Shown: positions 35,874 to 46,934, numbered from the stretch's first letter. The stretch is 64,000 nt of DNA from Polyporus tsugae (GCA_024305745.1 JAHRBS010000002.1:1736001-1800000); one strand, 5' to 3'. Program-made: numbers and translations. Notes: a model not told the origin generated them from the sequence alone.

Positions 35874-37010
35874 CTACTCGTCTGTGTTCCTGGTTCCTTC
35901 GGGGGCAGTGTAGTACATGTCTTCATCGTCCGAGGTCTCGGAGTCCGTGGAGTGGTAGGTGCTGACGTCTGACCTAATGTCGTCGTCCACGAAGTCGTAT
36001 TCGTCGTCGAGATCTTCATCCTTGATCTGTGAGTCACTGTTAACACTTTCCTCTGTGATGGTCAAAGGAATACGAACCTCGTTGTCCTGCTGCGGAAGCA
36101 GAGGTACAGCGAAGTAGCAAGGGTCAAGGTAAGCCGCGTCGCGCGCCAACGAGGGGGAGTTGTGACCATTCGGCGGTACGACAGGGGTCGTAGCAGAAAC
36201 AATGGAAGGAGGGGGGAACAGCCGGTACGGTACGACAGCGTTCTGGGCGCCGGGCCTGAGGACAGGGTGAGGGATTACGGCACGAGACGAGCTGGCAACG
36301 GTGCCGTCGTTGTCCGAGGAAATCAAGCCTGGGGCAGGTCCCGAGGAACTGGGAGCAAGCGGAAGGCGAGGGTCGCGAGGGTTGTAGGGTGGCGCACCCG
36401 CCGGCGGATTGTTTCCGTTTGGTCCCCAGTTCCATCGAGCAGCATTGCGGAAAAATTCGAGCCGAGTCTTGGCATTCGACAACCACACTCGAGTGTCGCG
36501 AATGGCGTCGTGGAAGACCTGCAACCAGTTACGGAAGACCTCCTCGTGCATCGGAAGTCGGAGGGACCTGAACTGTGGCCCGTTCGTCGAGTTGTAAACT
36601 CGGTAATATTCCAGGAGAGGCGGAGGGGGTATTCCAAGTTCTTTGAGCGACCCCGGACGAAGGGTGCTGAGCGCGTTGATGTTCGGAGGGACTCCGCCGT
36701 ATGAGGCGAGCGCGATATGGCGAAGGATGTCCTGGACGAGGCAGTCGAAGACAGCGAGAACGAAGGGGTTGAGGCGAACATAGGTTTCGCCGTCCGGTCC
36801 AGGGGTGCGTGAAGAGACAATTTGGGGAAGAAAGGAGCGAGCGAGTTGGAAGAGTTGATGGTATTCGACGGGAAGAGCAAGACGTCCGGTGCCATCGTCG
36901 AACTGATTGAGGCGTCCGAAGTCGAGGGAGGAGGGTAGGAGGCCCATTGTGCACAGGCGTTGCAGTGAGTGTTTGAAAGGTGGTTGAGACGATGAAGGGA
37001 GAGAGCTCAT
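35874..37010 (-). CDS. Extra ORF in the env position of element A, 378 aa, unknown function
   Basis: The ATG at 37008-37010 lies 12 bases after the pol stop, and the frame ends 42 bp before the 3' LTR, so the ORF fills the env position. It is intact. The N-terminal 190 residues look folded (LQRLCTMGLLPSSLDFGRL, YVRLNPFVLAVFDCLVQDIL, EEVFRNWLQVFHDAIRDTRV, LSNAKTRLEFFRNAARWNWG). A Pro-rich middle (NNPPAGAPPYNPRDPRLPLA) follows. The end is very acidic (DDEYDFVDDDIRSDVSTYHS, then SETSDDEDMYYTAPEG). I find no signal peptide or membrane helix, so an envelope protein is unlikely. It may be a capsid-like or chaperone protein of the element. Expression could come from re-initiation after the pol stop. 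Confidence 0.7.
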   Translation of the reverse strand: MSSLPSSSQPPFKHSLQRLCTMGLLPSSLDFGRLNQFDDGTGRLALPVEYHQLFQLARSFLPQIVSSRTPGPDGETYVRLNPFVLAVFDCLVQDILRHIALASYGGVPPNINALSTLRPGSLKELGIPPPPLLEYYRVYNSTNGPQFRSLRLPMHEEVFRNWLQVFHDAIRDTRVWLSNAKTRLEFFRNAARWNWGPNGNNPPAGAPPYNPRDPRLPLAPSSSGPAPGLISSDNDGTVASSSRAVIPHPVLRPGAQNAVVPYRLFPPPSIVSATTPVVPPNGHNSPSLARDAAYLDPCYFAVPLLPQQDNEVRIPLTITEESVNSDSQIKDEDLDDEYDFVDDDIRSDVSTYHSTDSETSDDEDMYYTAPEGTRNTDE

Positions 37011-37022
37011 ACCTTGGCCCTT

Positions 37023-39649
37023 TTATCCTCGTTCAATCCTGCCCTTCGCCCACTGTCCTCGCATGTACTTGCCCTTGTTCGTCCTTTCTGCTATTCTCTC
37101 GCTGTGTCGAGATCTTTCGACGCCATTCTGGGGTGTTGTCGAGTGAACTGGAGGGGTACCAAATGGCCTGGGAGTTGCGCTAGACGAGTCAGTAAGAGAC
37201 GCTAATTTTCCGTCTGCCTTGACGTCAACAGAAAGATTATTTGTCAGTGATTCGTCATTATCAGTCTCAGTAGGTTTAAGGTTCGTCCTTCTTTCCCACT
37301 CAGCAAGGATCTCGGGCGTGTTGCGCATTCCCTGTTTTGTCTTCCACTTGTCCTCTTCTGAGTCGAAACCGACGTACCGTACCCGATATTCCTTAACCGT
37401 CTTTCCCTTTCTCTTCCGCAGCCTTTCGCCGATGATTCGTTCCACTTCGACTTCCGGCCGTTCAGCGAAATTGTCGCGATTAAGTCTCTGTCGGGGTCGT
37501 TCTCCAAACTCGGGCGGTGACACCTTATACGGTTCCAATTGTGCGATGTTAAGAACTGGATGTATACCGTATGAACTGGGTAAGCGAAGACGGTAAGCTA
37601 CTGGATTTACTTGATACATGACTTCAAATGGTCCGTCGTACTTCATGAGGAGTTTGCGACCTCGCCCTTTTTCTGAACGGAGCATGTCAAGTGAGTGCGG
37701 GTTGATGACGACGAGATCACCTGGTTCGAACTCGTACCTCAATCGTCCCCGGTTATAGTATTTCCGTTGAGCTATTTGTCCAAGGAGAAGTGCTTGCTGG
37801 GCGCGGTGCCTGTCTGCTGTAAAGTGCTCGGCCATTTCATCGGCGGCTTGTTGAATGGAGATGTCCTTATTAGGAGAGTCCTTTCCCGCTTCACGCCCCC
37901 CCTCAAGTCGTCGAGGAGATGGTTGTTTGATGGCGTCGGGAGAATGAATCAGGGTGGACTGTGTCATAGGAATATATCCCCGAAGGAGATACGCAGGCGT
38001 GAATCCAGTGGCTGTGTGCGGTGTAGAGTTGTATGAAAGCATCAGTCCATCGAGATGTTTGCTCCAATCATCACGAGTAGGAGATATGTACGCGCGTAGA
38101 GCAATTTCGAGGGTCTGATTGAGGATCTCACTCTGCCCGTCGGATTGTGGGTGATGTGCCGTGGTCAGAGCGCGCTGTATTCCGGTGTGAGCGCACAGCC
38201 GTTCCCAAAATTCTGAGGTCCAGCGCGTGTCTCGGTCCGTGATGACTTGTCTTGGTAACCCGTAATGGGCGACAATGTGATGAAAGAACAACCGGGCTGT
38301 TTCTTCCGCCGTGATCTTGGTTGTGGTAGGTATGAACATGCCATACTTAGTTAGTTTGTCCACGATCACGAGACAATTGTCGTACCCATCAGAGTCTGGT
38401 AGTTCTGGGATGAAGTCCATCGTGACGACTTCAAATGGTCGTTCTGGAATCGCGATTGGTTGGAGAAGGCTGACCGGAGCGTGACGACGGGGTTTCGCTT
38501 TCTGGCAAATGTCACAAGTGGATGTATATTTCTTGATATCCCGGGACATACGCGGCCAGTAGTACGTACTTACTATCCTGTTGTAAGTGCGGTGATACCC
38601 TGCATGAGCACCTTCCGTCTTCAAGTTGTGCGCCTCCTTTATCACTTCTAGTTGAAGAGATTTTGGGACGCAGAGTCTGCTGGCGGCATTCCAATCCTCA
38701 AAGTAGATGAGACCATTCTCTCCGAGGTAGTACTGAGGGTACTCACCATCGATGTCGTCCTCTCGAGTTCTCAAGGTTTTGAATACTTGCTTGAAGTGCG
38801 CATCGTGTTGGTATTCCCTTTTCCATCGTGTGAGTTCCTTCTCTGATAGGCCAACAATTAACGACGCTGTTACCGCAGCGCTGTAGCCGAAGGATATGGA
38901 AGTGTTGAAGTCGGGAGTCTCCTCCATGTCGAGTACGCCTCTCGGTCGAGCATCGTGATCCTCTTGTAGGATGCGCGCGTGTCCCTGCGCAAGTTGGAGG
39001 AGCTTCTCCTCGAAGCGTGGTCCGAGTGTTTCGTATGCGTCTGGGATTTCGTCTGCGACCTGTTTGCCGATGGTGAGGGTGTGTCCTTCAGGGGGCGATG
39101 GTCCATCCTGTAAAGGGACACGTCGTCGGAGTTGTGAGATAGGGTCGACATTCGAGTGTACTCGTCCAGCCCGATGGATGATCTTAAGGTCTGGGTAAGC
39201 AGCAAAGGTCGTTCCCCATGTTTGCAGCTGTCGGTTGACGTTCTGGAAAGTCCTACTCCAGGTCAGTGCCGCATGGTCAGTGATTGCGAGGACATGTTCA
39301 CCTTCCAAGTACGGTTGAAACTTGATAAGTCCTTCTCGCAGCGCAAGGGCCTCGTGCTCGGTGGGTGAATAGTTCCTCTCAGCTGCTTTGAGTATGCGTG
39401 ACCAATATGCGACCACGCGCTCGACGTGAACTTCTGTGTCTTCGAAGTTATCTGCCCAGGGACCAGGCACGGGAACGTCGTTAACATCCTTCGCGGCCGT
39501 CGTGACTAGTCGTGGGACAGACTCACCATTCTTGTATGCCTTCTCAAGTCGCTTGTATATCTTCGTGCCCTTGAGATCGCGGATCTTGATGGGTTGGACT
39601 TGTTGGAGAATAGCGGCGAGACCGTAATCACAGGCGTCAGAGTACGCGC
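37023..39649 (-). CDS. Element A pol, C-terminal half: RNase H, integrase, chromodomain-like tail
   Basis: The reading frame is open from the insertion junction of B to the stop at 37023-37025. It opens with YSDACDYGLAAILQQVQP, the start of RNase H, which then has AITDHAALTW. The integrase zinc finger follows (HNLKTEGAHAGYHRTYNRI...CDICQKAK, an H-H-C-C pattern). The catalytic D-D-E is seen in VTMDFIPELPDS, QVITDRDTRW and HHPQSDGQSEILNQ. The tail has a GPFEV block (YDGPFEVMYQVNPVAYRLRL) and a chromodomain-like segment YRVRYVGFDSEEDKWKTKQG followed by NTPEILAEWERR. A first ATG at 39470 is internal; the real N-terminus is on the other side of element B at 59578. Confidence 0.88.
39646..39649. 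repeat. Target-site duplication GCGC, left copy
   Basis: GCGC directly precedes the LTR end TGTCGTAC at 39650 and recurs after the other LTR at 59578-59581. It is derived from the pol gene of element A. Confidence 0.8.
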
Positions 39650-40339
39650 TGTCGTACTTCTCGGAGTTTGGTAGTGAGAAGATTTATTTAGCAATATTTG
39701 TTTATATTTTGTTGAGGGGTGACTCAGTCTCACGTTATACCAAGAAACACTGCCACAAGGTGTATGGGTTTTCCAGGTTTCCCGAAAGTGACCTCGTCGA
39801 GTTCTGGAGAATCACAGTTATAAGTGCTTTTGTGGTTTTTCAGCCTACAAATATCCTTATGCTTTTAGCTCTAGCACTGGAAGTCTGACCTGTTCTCTGT
39901 AGGTCTACAAGACTTCAATATTTTATATTTGAATAGATGTACTGCTTAAACTGGCAGAGTTTCCCCTATATCTTAGTTCAATGGTATAGTCAAACTTCTT
40001 TATACTTGTGCGTCTATCTGAGACACTCTTGCCTTGTCTATGCTGACTAACTCTCTTGGTTATCAGCACGTCCTATCTACTTGACGATTGATTAAACTTC
40101 CAGGAATCTGATCCTGCGCAGTTCAACTGTCCTATGCACTGCCTGACTAAATTACTCTTTCCCACTTTGAAGAGAGTAATATACTACACAATTGATGAGG
40201 AACTAGACTGTTGTAGTTCCAAGAACAACTATGTAAGCAGCTGCAAGACTTGTTGCTTGATGCTACACACTGGTAGTTACTTGATTGATTTAGCTGTTAA
40301 AACTAGATGGCTATTTTCTTAGGTCAGTTTTCAGGCCAG

Positions 40340-40972
40340 CTTATATACTGTTCTGAAAACCTTCCAGAATGTTCTTTGTACATGACTAATTACTATATGC
40401 TATATTACTCATCCAAAGTCCTGAATCTTCTGGTTCTTTCCAAACTGTGTCAGAATGTGGTAGAAGTTACTGGAATCATCTGGCTCTTTCTATGAACTTC
40501 CTGATCGGGCACTGCACTTCTCATAGCAAGTCATAGTGAGTTATTTGGGAGGTCACGTGACTAATGTGAGTCACTATGAGTCATGTTCCTTTCTGGTCCA
40601 TGCCAGATTTGTCTGGCAACTCCTCTATGTTTACTAGATTGTTCTGTCAGCTTCTAGCATGTTCCAGCGCCTTCAGTGACATTCCAGTGCTTTCTAGTGG
40701 CTTCTCTACAGTCCTGTCCTGACTTATTAAGAACATATAGAGCCTACTCAATACTAGAGCTTTTTGGAATCTTCCGGAACTAGTAAGTATAGGTCAGATC
40801 TTTCTAGAATGTTCTAGAACCTTCCAGCAATTTCTGGCTATTGTTTGTGCTTGCCATATGGTGCTGATGCTACTGGATTGTTCTAGCATTTTCTAACCTA
40901 TTTCAGAATCTTCCACAGTATTCTGGAACCTTCCACAACATTTTATCTATGCAGACTTGACTCATATAAATA
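40340..40972. promoter_or_regulatory. Heat-shock-element arrays with TATA boxes on both strands, 3' LTR of B
   Basis: Perfect alternating nTTCnnGAAn units occur at 40802-40824 (five units, TTCtaGAAtgTTCtaGAAccTTC), 40767-40779 (GAA-TTC-GAA), 40921-40933 (TTC-GAA-TTC) and 40362-40374 (TTC-GAA-TTC). These are canonical binding sites for heat shock factor. A minus-strand TATATAAG lies at 40340-40347 and a plus-strand TATAAATA at 40965-40972, bracketing the arrays. Confidence 0.75.
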
Positions 40973-41070
40973 CATGGTCGCACAAGTGTCTGTGCAAGTC
41001 CATTGAATGCAAGTTGTGGCAAATATAGTACAAACGAGTGAGACACGTGATATCAGTCCCTCCATTCCTA

Positions 41071-41691
41071 TCAGGCCGGGCTATAGTCAGCCTGAATATG
41101 GTCATCAATCTCCCATGGACGAAGTTCTGGGTCGAGGGAGGCGCCTGATATGGAATGAGCACCGATTAGTTTTAAGAATATACTGCTATACTCGCCTGGG
41201 AAGTAGTCGTGATTATCGGGCCTTCGCAACAACTTGACAATTGTCATAAGCCCATACACAAGCCACCTCCACATGGTCTGATCCTCTCCGGCGAAGTGCT
41301 CATATGGCACGGCCAGGCTAAGGATTGCAGGCGACTGGATGTGCTGGATAAGAATAATGATGTGGCTCTCCTGGTATTCTGCCACCCTAAGGACACGTCC
41401 GAGGAACCGAGTTGCTTCCATGTTCGGCTGTCAGCTATCTTGAAACAACAGCCAACAGTACTGCTCAGGAGGAGGAACGAGGTCGAACCGTGTGAAATTG
41501 AGGTCGGACTGCTGCTGAAGATCAAAATGAAGGTGATGTGATCCCCGTTTAGTGGTAACAGGACAGAAGGCAATGTCCTTGTCCTTGAGTTGGGCAGGAA
41601 GGTATGGGCGCATCTCGAGGGGTGTGTCACTGGCCAGTCGGGGAGCAGAGAACATGATGGATGTTTGATAAAGTTCAACTGCATGCCACAT
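41071..41691 (-). pseudogene. LTR-borne ORF, copy broken by one TGA
   Basis: This is the same 206-codon frame as at 58813-59433, but base 41433 is A on the plus strand, turning a CGA (Arg) codon into TGA at 41431-41433. The frame is thus split into 86 and 116 codons. The change is C to T in a CpG on the coding strand. Confidence 0.8.
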
Positions 41692-41835
41692 TGTTTTTGT
41701 TTACTTTTTAGCGCTAGACACTGACACAATATTTTCCCATGGTGCTTATTTGTCTGCCGTTCCTCAGAGGACTGTGGTTTACTAGACTGTTTGTTTTAGC
41801 CCTGTCCATGTACCAATCCTGTTTGGTGCATGACA

Positions 41836-41847
41836 TCCGCCCCACAG
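41836..41847 (-). other. Polypurine tract of element B
   Basis: The minus strand reads CTGTGGGGCGGA directly before the LTR start TGTCATG. Confidence 0.65.
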
Positions 41848-41888
41848 TGTTACGGCCGTCCTCGGTCATTCTCTTCTCTTTTTCCTTT

Positions 41889-43070
41889 TTAACTTCTCCT
41901 ACGGCTCCGTGTTCGTTGACTGACTGGTTCGTCATTCAGTTCCTCATCATCTAATTCTTGAGCAGCTATCTGATTAAGTATATCCTCACTTTCATCCACT
42001 CCTATAATGTCTTCTAGTGCCTCTTCTTCTGCATAGTTAATATCTGGAGCTGCAGGCTGGTAATGATCTCCTACTGCATCAATTGGGTCGGCAGCAAGAG
42101 TGTCTATATCTTGGTCCGATGGATGATATGCCAAGAGCCTGAATGCAGCAATACTTTCTCGTGATATGTCTCCATTCAACTCCTTGATGACGTAGGATCC
42201 ATTACGTGTCTGCCGCACTACCTCATATGGTCCCAAATATCGTGGTTTGTGCTTTCGGTTCATTTCCTTTTCTATTGCTGTGTTGCGTACAAGAACAAGA
42301 TCACCACTCTGAAATGCTGTTCTCCTGAGTCGGTGAGCAAACCGTCTCTCAAAGTACTCTTTTGATTCCAATCGGGTTTTGTGCAATACTTTAGCAGCCT
42401 GTGCTACATCTTCTGGCTTCCGTTGTAGTTGATGTATGCGAAGGGTGAGAAGATCAGCATGTGACATATTGCTTCTGAAGCCTTGCACCATAAATGTAGA
42501 CTCTCGTAGGTCCATTGGCAGTACTGGATGTGTACCGTGTAGCAAGTAGTATGGACTAAACCCTGTAGATCGCCGAATTGTGATCCGATCTGCAAAGATG
42601 GCATGTGGTAACAAGCTCGGCCATCGGTTGATTTGGCCCTCACAAGCTTTTACTAAAGCTTCACGTAAAATAAAGTGACCACGCTCCACAACTCCATTGG
42701 CTTTTGAGTTGTATGGAGAGATACGTATATGGTATACACCATACTTTTGTGTAAGTATCTCAAATGCTCCTTTAGTTTCTGATCCATTGTCAGTGACAAC
42801 ACGTTCTACTGCTCCATATCTGCAAATGATCTGTTCCCAAAAGAACCGTGCCACTTCTTGTGATGATGCAGTGCGAAGTGCCTTTGCTTCCAATACTCCT
42901 GAGAGGTCATCTCGACAGGCAACAATGCATGTAAAGCCCTGAGCAGTTGGCATATGCATCATATCTAAATACACCTTTGTGAATAAACTTGCTGGTGTTG
43001 ATATTTTGAGAGGCTCCTCTGTTTTCTTGATACTTCTGATCTGACATTCCCGACATGATCGAACATACTG
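41889..43070 (-). pseudogene. Element B integrase, downstream part of the broken pol frame
   Basis: This continues the RT-RNase H frame after a TGA at 43071-43073. It opens QYVRSCRECQIRS, the second half of the H-H-C-C zinc finger, whose His pair (HDQLGHRGEKATFETIKQRF) is on the other side of the stop. The catalytic D-D-E lies in YLDMMHMPTAQGF, RVVTDNGSETKGAF and NSKANGVVERGHFILREALV. The C-terminal part has FQSGDLVLVRNTAIEKEMNR, HKPRYLGPYEVVRQTRNGSY and ELNGDISRESIAAFRLLAYH, a GPY/F-type module. The tail is acidic and ends SQRTRSRRRS. There is no chromodomain. The first ATG in this stretch is at 42974. Confidence 0.85.
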
Positions 43071-45509
43071 TCAGACATCACTGTAGTAGAATGGCCAGAA
43101 GAATCTCTGCTTTATTGTTTCAAAGGTTGCCTTTTCTCCTCTATGCCCTAACTGATCATGTGCTTCCTCAAGGACTCTTTGTCTGCTTGACTCATCAAGT
43201 AGTACCCGTACTGGCATCCGGTCAGGAAACTGCTTATACATATAACCATCCTTTGCAAAATACCTCTGGACTTTCTTCAGGAACTTGTACCGAGATGCAG
43301 GTGTGGCAAAGTCTGGTATCTGTGATTTTTGTAGAAAGTCAAAGATTTGTTGTAGTGATGCATCCTGCATGGTTGCTGTGGTGATCAATACATTTATATC
43401 CTGGCATGAGGTTGCTTCTGTTTCACTGTCTTGGAAGCTTTCATCCTCTGGTATTTCTTCTGACTGTTCTATGTATAAAGCCACATTCTCTTTCCATTCA
43501 TCTTCTTCGTCATACTCAATAATCTCTCCATCTCCCATTGGTCTCCGGGACAATGCATCAGGTCCTTTGTGTTTGGCAGCAGGTACATGGATCAACTTAT
43601 GTGGATAGGTTAGTATTTCAGCTATCCATCTGTTAATCACTGCATTTGGCTGTAAGTCTGGTGCTGCTAACATTCCTTTGATGTACTGTGCATCAACCTC
43701 TATGTGCAAGTCTTTTACACCAACAAGATAGAGTCGGCAACGTCGTAGTGTTCGGTAAAGTCCATATAGCTCAAGCTTTGCTTGGCTATAGTTTGACTCT
43801 GTTTTTCCCAGTGGGATTGACCCATACCTAGCAGGTCTACGCTTATCATTCTCATCTAACTGTGATAAGATATATCCCACAGCATACTTGCTCGAGTCGA
43901 CAGATAAGATAACTGGCTTTGAGGATGTGTAATCTATAGGTCTTAGTGCGGGTGCAGACGAGATGAGGTCCTTCATCTCATCAAATGCTGCTTGTCGTCG
44001 CTCATTCCAGACAAATTCTGCCTTATGTCCAGTGAGCTCTCGTAGTGGCTTTACTTTATCTGAGAAGTCCTTAATCCAGACTCGTACAGTGCCACAAAGA
44101 CCTAAGAATCCTCTAACTTCTTTGACTGTCTTTGGAACTGGCCAGTTACGCACCTTGTCAACCTTATCATCTTCAGGAACTCTACCTTCAGGTGTGCATT
44201 TCTGTCCAACAATGATCACACTAGGTTGGCAAACTTGGGCTTTTAGGCCTGAAATCTTAATTCCTGCATGACCGACCCTGTGCATAATGCGATGCACATC
44301 CTGTGCGTGTTCCCATATAAAGTGTCTAATCCCTGGATTTTCTTTCAACACTTCCGGATCTCCATTCTCATCCAGATAACATGTCTGGGGACCTTTAATT
44401 GGAAGGTCATCAATAAACACATTAGCTGTGTGTGGAATCTCATCCTCAAGAATAAATGTCATGCATGCTTGAAACTCAGCAGGAGAATTTGTAAACCCCA
44501 TAGGCATAGATGTTAGTCGCAACTGACCAAGTGGCGAGTGAAATGCAGTCATGTCTCGACTGATTGGGTCAAGTCTTCGCCCATCAAATGCCCAAAATAG
44601 GTCTAATACAGTATAACACTGCCTTCCTGCAAAGGGTTCTACAAAGTCATCAAGGATTGGCGGAAGTCCAGCTTCTCGTATTGTAATACCATTCAGCTTC
44701 TGAAGGTCATGGACAAGTCGCAGTTTTCCATTTTTCTTCAAAACGCAAAACCATCTTGAGCGATAAGATGACTGGCATCGCTCATAGACTCCTGCCTCCA
44801 ATTTTTCTTGTAAGAGCTGGATTACTTCATCTCTAATCCCTGGTGGAATTGGAATATTCTTCTCTATCCACGGTATGTGTGGGATAGTCGGGATGATATA
44901 TGGTGTAAAGTAATCTTCTCTAAAAGTTCCTCTATCTGACTCTACGAATGCAAGCACATTCTCATTCATTTGAAAGATGTGTTGAAATAATTTTTCTTCT
45001 TCAGGCCACAAAAATCCTTCATTGTTGATCTTCATTTCTTTCATGCGCTCCTTCGTGAGCTTCTCGGTGGGTATGAATTCTGGTGGATGGCATGTGAGCA
45101 GAGGGAGACTTGTCAGTGGATTTTCTGGAAATTTCCGTGTGACTCTAGCACCTTCCGGGAAAAGTCCAGGTACTGGCTCAACTTGCTGTGCTACTGGTTT
45201 ATACCGGCTTCCAAATACATTTGCATAGTCTCCTCTATCTTTGTGCAGCCATTTATTGTTATTCATACTATTTTCTTCTTCCCAACTTATGTCAACGAGG
45301 TCCTCTTCTGCCTCGTAGTACCTCTCTATTCTATATTCTTTAATCTCTCCTTTTGTTTCATCTTTGCAGTCCAACCAATCAGAGTCGCCAGCTGGACCAA
45401 TAATAGCAGCCACGTGTTTGTCGGTCATTTTGACCTGTTGTGATGCTAGTTGCAGTAGGTCAGGGTTTACTATCACTGACGTCATGGTAGTGCTATTGAG
45501 GCTATGCAC
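43071..45509 (-). CDS. Element B reverse transcriptase and RNase H
   Basis: The 812-codon frame begins MHSLNSTTMTSVIVNPDLLQ. RT blocks in order: SRWFCVLKKNGKLRLVHDLQ, QCYTVLDLFWAFDGRRLDPI, MTAFHSPLGQLRLTSMPMGF, NSPAEFQACM, and the active-site VFIDDLPIKG, where Phe replaces the more usual Tyr before I-D-D. The connection domain has EVRGFLGLCGTVRVWIKDFS. RNase H-like blocks are SVDSSKYAVGYILSQLDEND, SNYSQAKLELYGLYRTLRRC and HIEVDAQYIKGML, ending in HVPAAKHKGPDALSRRP. The start of the integrase zinc finger follows and the frame stops at TGA 43071-43073, one codon after YYSDV. Without that codon it would run on to 41889. Confidence 0.88.
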   Translation of the reverse strand: MHSLNSTTMTSVIVNPDLLQLASQQVKMTDKHVAAIIGPAGDSDWLDCKDETKGEIKEYRIERYYEAEEDLVDISWEEENSMNNNKWLHKDRGDYANVFGSRYKPVAQQVEPVPGLFPEGARVTRKFPENPLTSLPLLTCHPPEFIPTEKLTKERMKEMKINNEGFLWPEEEKLFQHIFQMNENVLAFVESDRGTFREDYFTPYIIPTIPHIPWIEKNIPIPPGIRDEVIQLLQEKLEAGVYERCQSSYRSRWFCVLKKNGKLRLVHDLQKLNGITIREAGLPPILDDFVEPFAGRQCYTVLDLFWAFDGRRLDPISRDMTAFHSPLGQLRLTSMPMGFTNSPAEFQACMTFILEDEIPHTANVFIDDLPIKGPQTCYLDENGDPEVLKENPGIRHFIWEHAQDVHRIMHRVGHAGIKISGLKAQVCQPSVIIVGQKCTPEGRVPEDDKVDKVRNWPVPKTVKEVRGFLGLCGTVRVWIKDFSDKVKPLRELTGHKAEFVWNERRQAAFDEMKDLISSAPALRPIDYTSSKPVILSVDSSKYAVGYILSQLDENDKRRPARYGSIPLGKTESNYSQAKLELYGLYRTLRRCRLYLVGVKDLHIEVDAQYIKGMLAAPDLQPNAVINRWIAEILTYPHKLIHVPAAKHKGPDALSRRPMGDGEIIEYDEEDEWKENVALYIEQSEEIPEDESFQDSETEATSCQDINVLITTATMQDASLQQIFDFLQKSQIPDFATPASRYKFLKKVQRYFAKDGYMYKQFPDRMPVRVLLDESSRQRVLEEAHDQLGHRGEKATFETIKQRFFWPFYYSDV

Positions 45510-45749
45510 GTGAGAGTGGTTGCTATGATTGTAATTGCTATAGAGACCCGGCCAGTTTTACGTCGTAGCGAGGACGGTTTGTTGTCTTTTTCAGACTGAC
45601 TACACCCATGGTCATACACTGTCTCGCTAACATGGGGCCTTTTTGTGGTTCATTTCAGTTTTTTATGGTACGTCACTTTGGCAATCTCTTCTTTTCTCAG
45701 GTCAATGGTCGATACTTTGGTCCGAACTCCTTATCACACTGCTGACCTA

Positions 45750-46160
45750 GTCTTCCTGGGACTTGTTCTACTCGCCATGCGGTTAGTTGCTATGATTGCT
45801 TCAGTTGGAGTACATCATCGGCTGCTGCCATGGCGTGGAGGATTGTCTCTGGACGACTATGTTAGCATTGGATGCACACTCTTGCCCTGTACTGCTAAAT
45901 TAGCCTTCTCAGGATTGATTCTTCTTGTTATGCCGTTAGTTGCTATAGTTGCTTCAGTTGTGGTATATTATCGGCTACTGGCATAACGTGGAGGATCACG
46001 TCTGGGAAGGCTCATTTCTTGGCTTTGAATGTACACATAGTTCCATTGCTGGCTTAGTTTTTCTATGAGTTTAGTTCCTTCACTTGCGGTTGGTTGCTAT
46101 GGCTACTTGAGTCTGAGTTTGACATCAGCCACTGCCATGTGATGAACCTGAACACATGGT
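45750..46160. repeat. Degenerate tandem repeat, about 154 bp x 3
   Basis: The core GTTAGTTGCTATNNTTGCTTCAG occurs at 45782 and 45935, and a weaker GTTGGTTGCTATGG form at 46089. Surrounding words (TAGTCTTCCT, ATCATCGGCTGCTG, GCGTGGAGGA) repeat in the same order at periods of 153 and 154 bp. The repeat lies just upstream of the RT frame. Confidence 0.75.
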
Positions 46161-46324
46161 AAGACTACCCCTGTACGGAATGCAAATAGGCATTAGATAC
46201 TCTTCTTTGTTCCTGAGTTCGCCACTCTGATTAGAGCTAGCTGGTATAATAGCGAACTTGGGTGCCGACCGCCCCACAGTTCTCGCTAGTTGCTCTCCTG
46301 TTAGTTATGCATGCAGTTTTACAT

Positions 46325-46597
46325 TTATAGATATTCAACAAGTGGATTAGGATGCAAGAGCGCACCACGTCTTGTCTGGGTGCCAAACATTGATCTGCGC
46401 TGCTCTCGTTTCCGTTCTGCATTTTTATGTTTAGATCCACGAATCATATGCTGAATAACTGCATTGCGTGACTTTTTCTGCTTCTTTTTCTGATTTTCCA
46501 GCATCACAGCAGCTGTAACTCTCCTCTTCTTTTCTACACACTCAATCTCAGCCAGCCTTGCCTCGAGCGTGGGGTTCTTCATAGTTGCTGGTCCCAT
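46325..46597 (-). CDS. Small basic ORF in the middle of element B, 90 aa
   Basis: The frame starts MGPATMKNPTLEARLAEIEC and contains KKRRVTAAVMLENQKKKQKK, then KHKNAERKREQRRSMFG. It is rich in Lys, Arg and Gln with a likely helix, which would suit nucleic-acid binding. A TATATAAAG on the minus strand lies at 46615-46623, about 20 bases before the ATG, which is close for a promoter. No known domain. It may be coding or chance. Confidence 0.35.
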   Translation of the reverse strand: MGPATMKNPTLEARLAEIECVEKKRRVTAAVMLENQKKKQKKSRNAVIQHMIRGSKHKNAERKREQRRSMFGTQTRRGALLHPNPLVEYL

Positions 46598-46934
46598 AGT
46601 TTTTGCTGTGATGTCTTTATATATGGCTGTATCTATACACTGGGACTCTATGCATTCTTCCAGGATATTCTAGTACTTTCTGTGATGTTGTGGGGGGCTC
46701 CTAAACTTTCTAGAGGATTTTTTCTGCTTTTTCTGCCTCTTTCGGACACTTAACTGCCTTGCTGAGGCCAATGTAGGCCCTATTGGTCGAAATTCAGCCC
46801 AATATCTGCCATTTTGGCCTTATCCTGCCTTGAACAGGAGTTATCCAAGACCTGTGCTCCTCATTTGGGCTTGGGGAACCGGAAATGTACTTGTTTTTGG
46901 CTCTTAGGCCCTTGAAACCGAGCCACATGGCTTT

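Larger units (their letters stand above)
39650..41835 (-). repeat. 3' LTR of element B (2186 bp)
   Basis: It matches 57392-59577 with a constant offset of 17,742. The differences I found are A versus G at 41433/59175 and CA versus TG at 41725-41726/59467-59468. The ends are TGTC...GACA. It is AT-rich and holds heat-shock-element arrays, a TGAGTCA motif at 40567-40573, a GTCACGTGAC palindrome at 40552-40561, and a broken copy of the LTR ORF. Confidence 0.95.
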
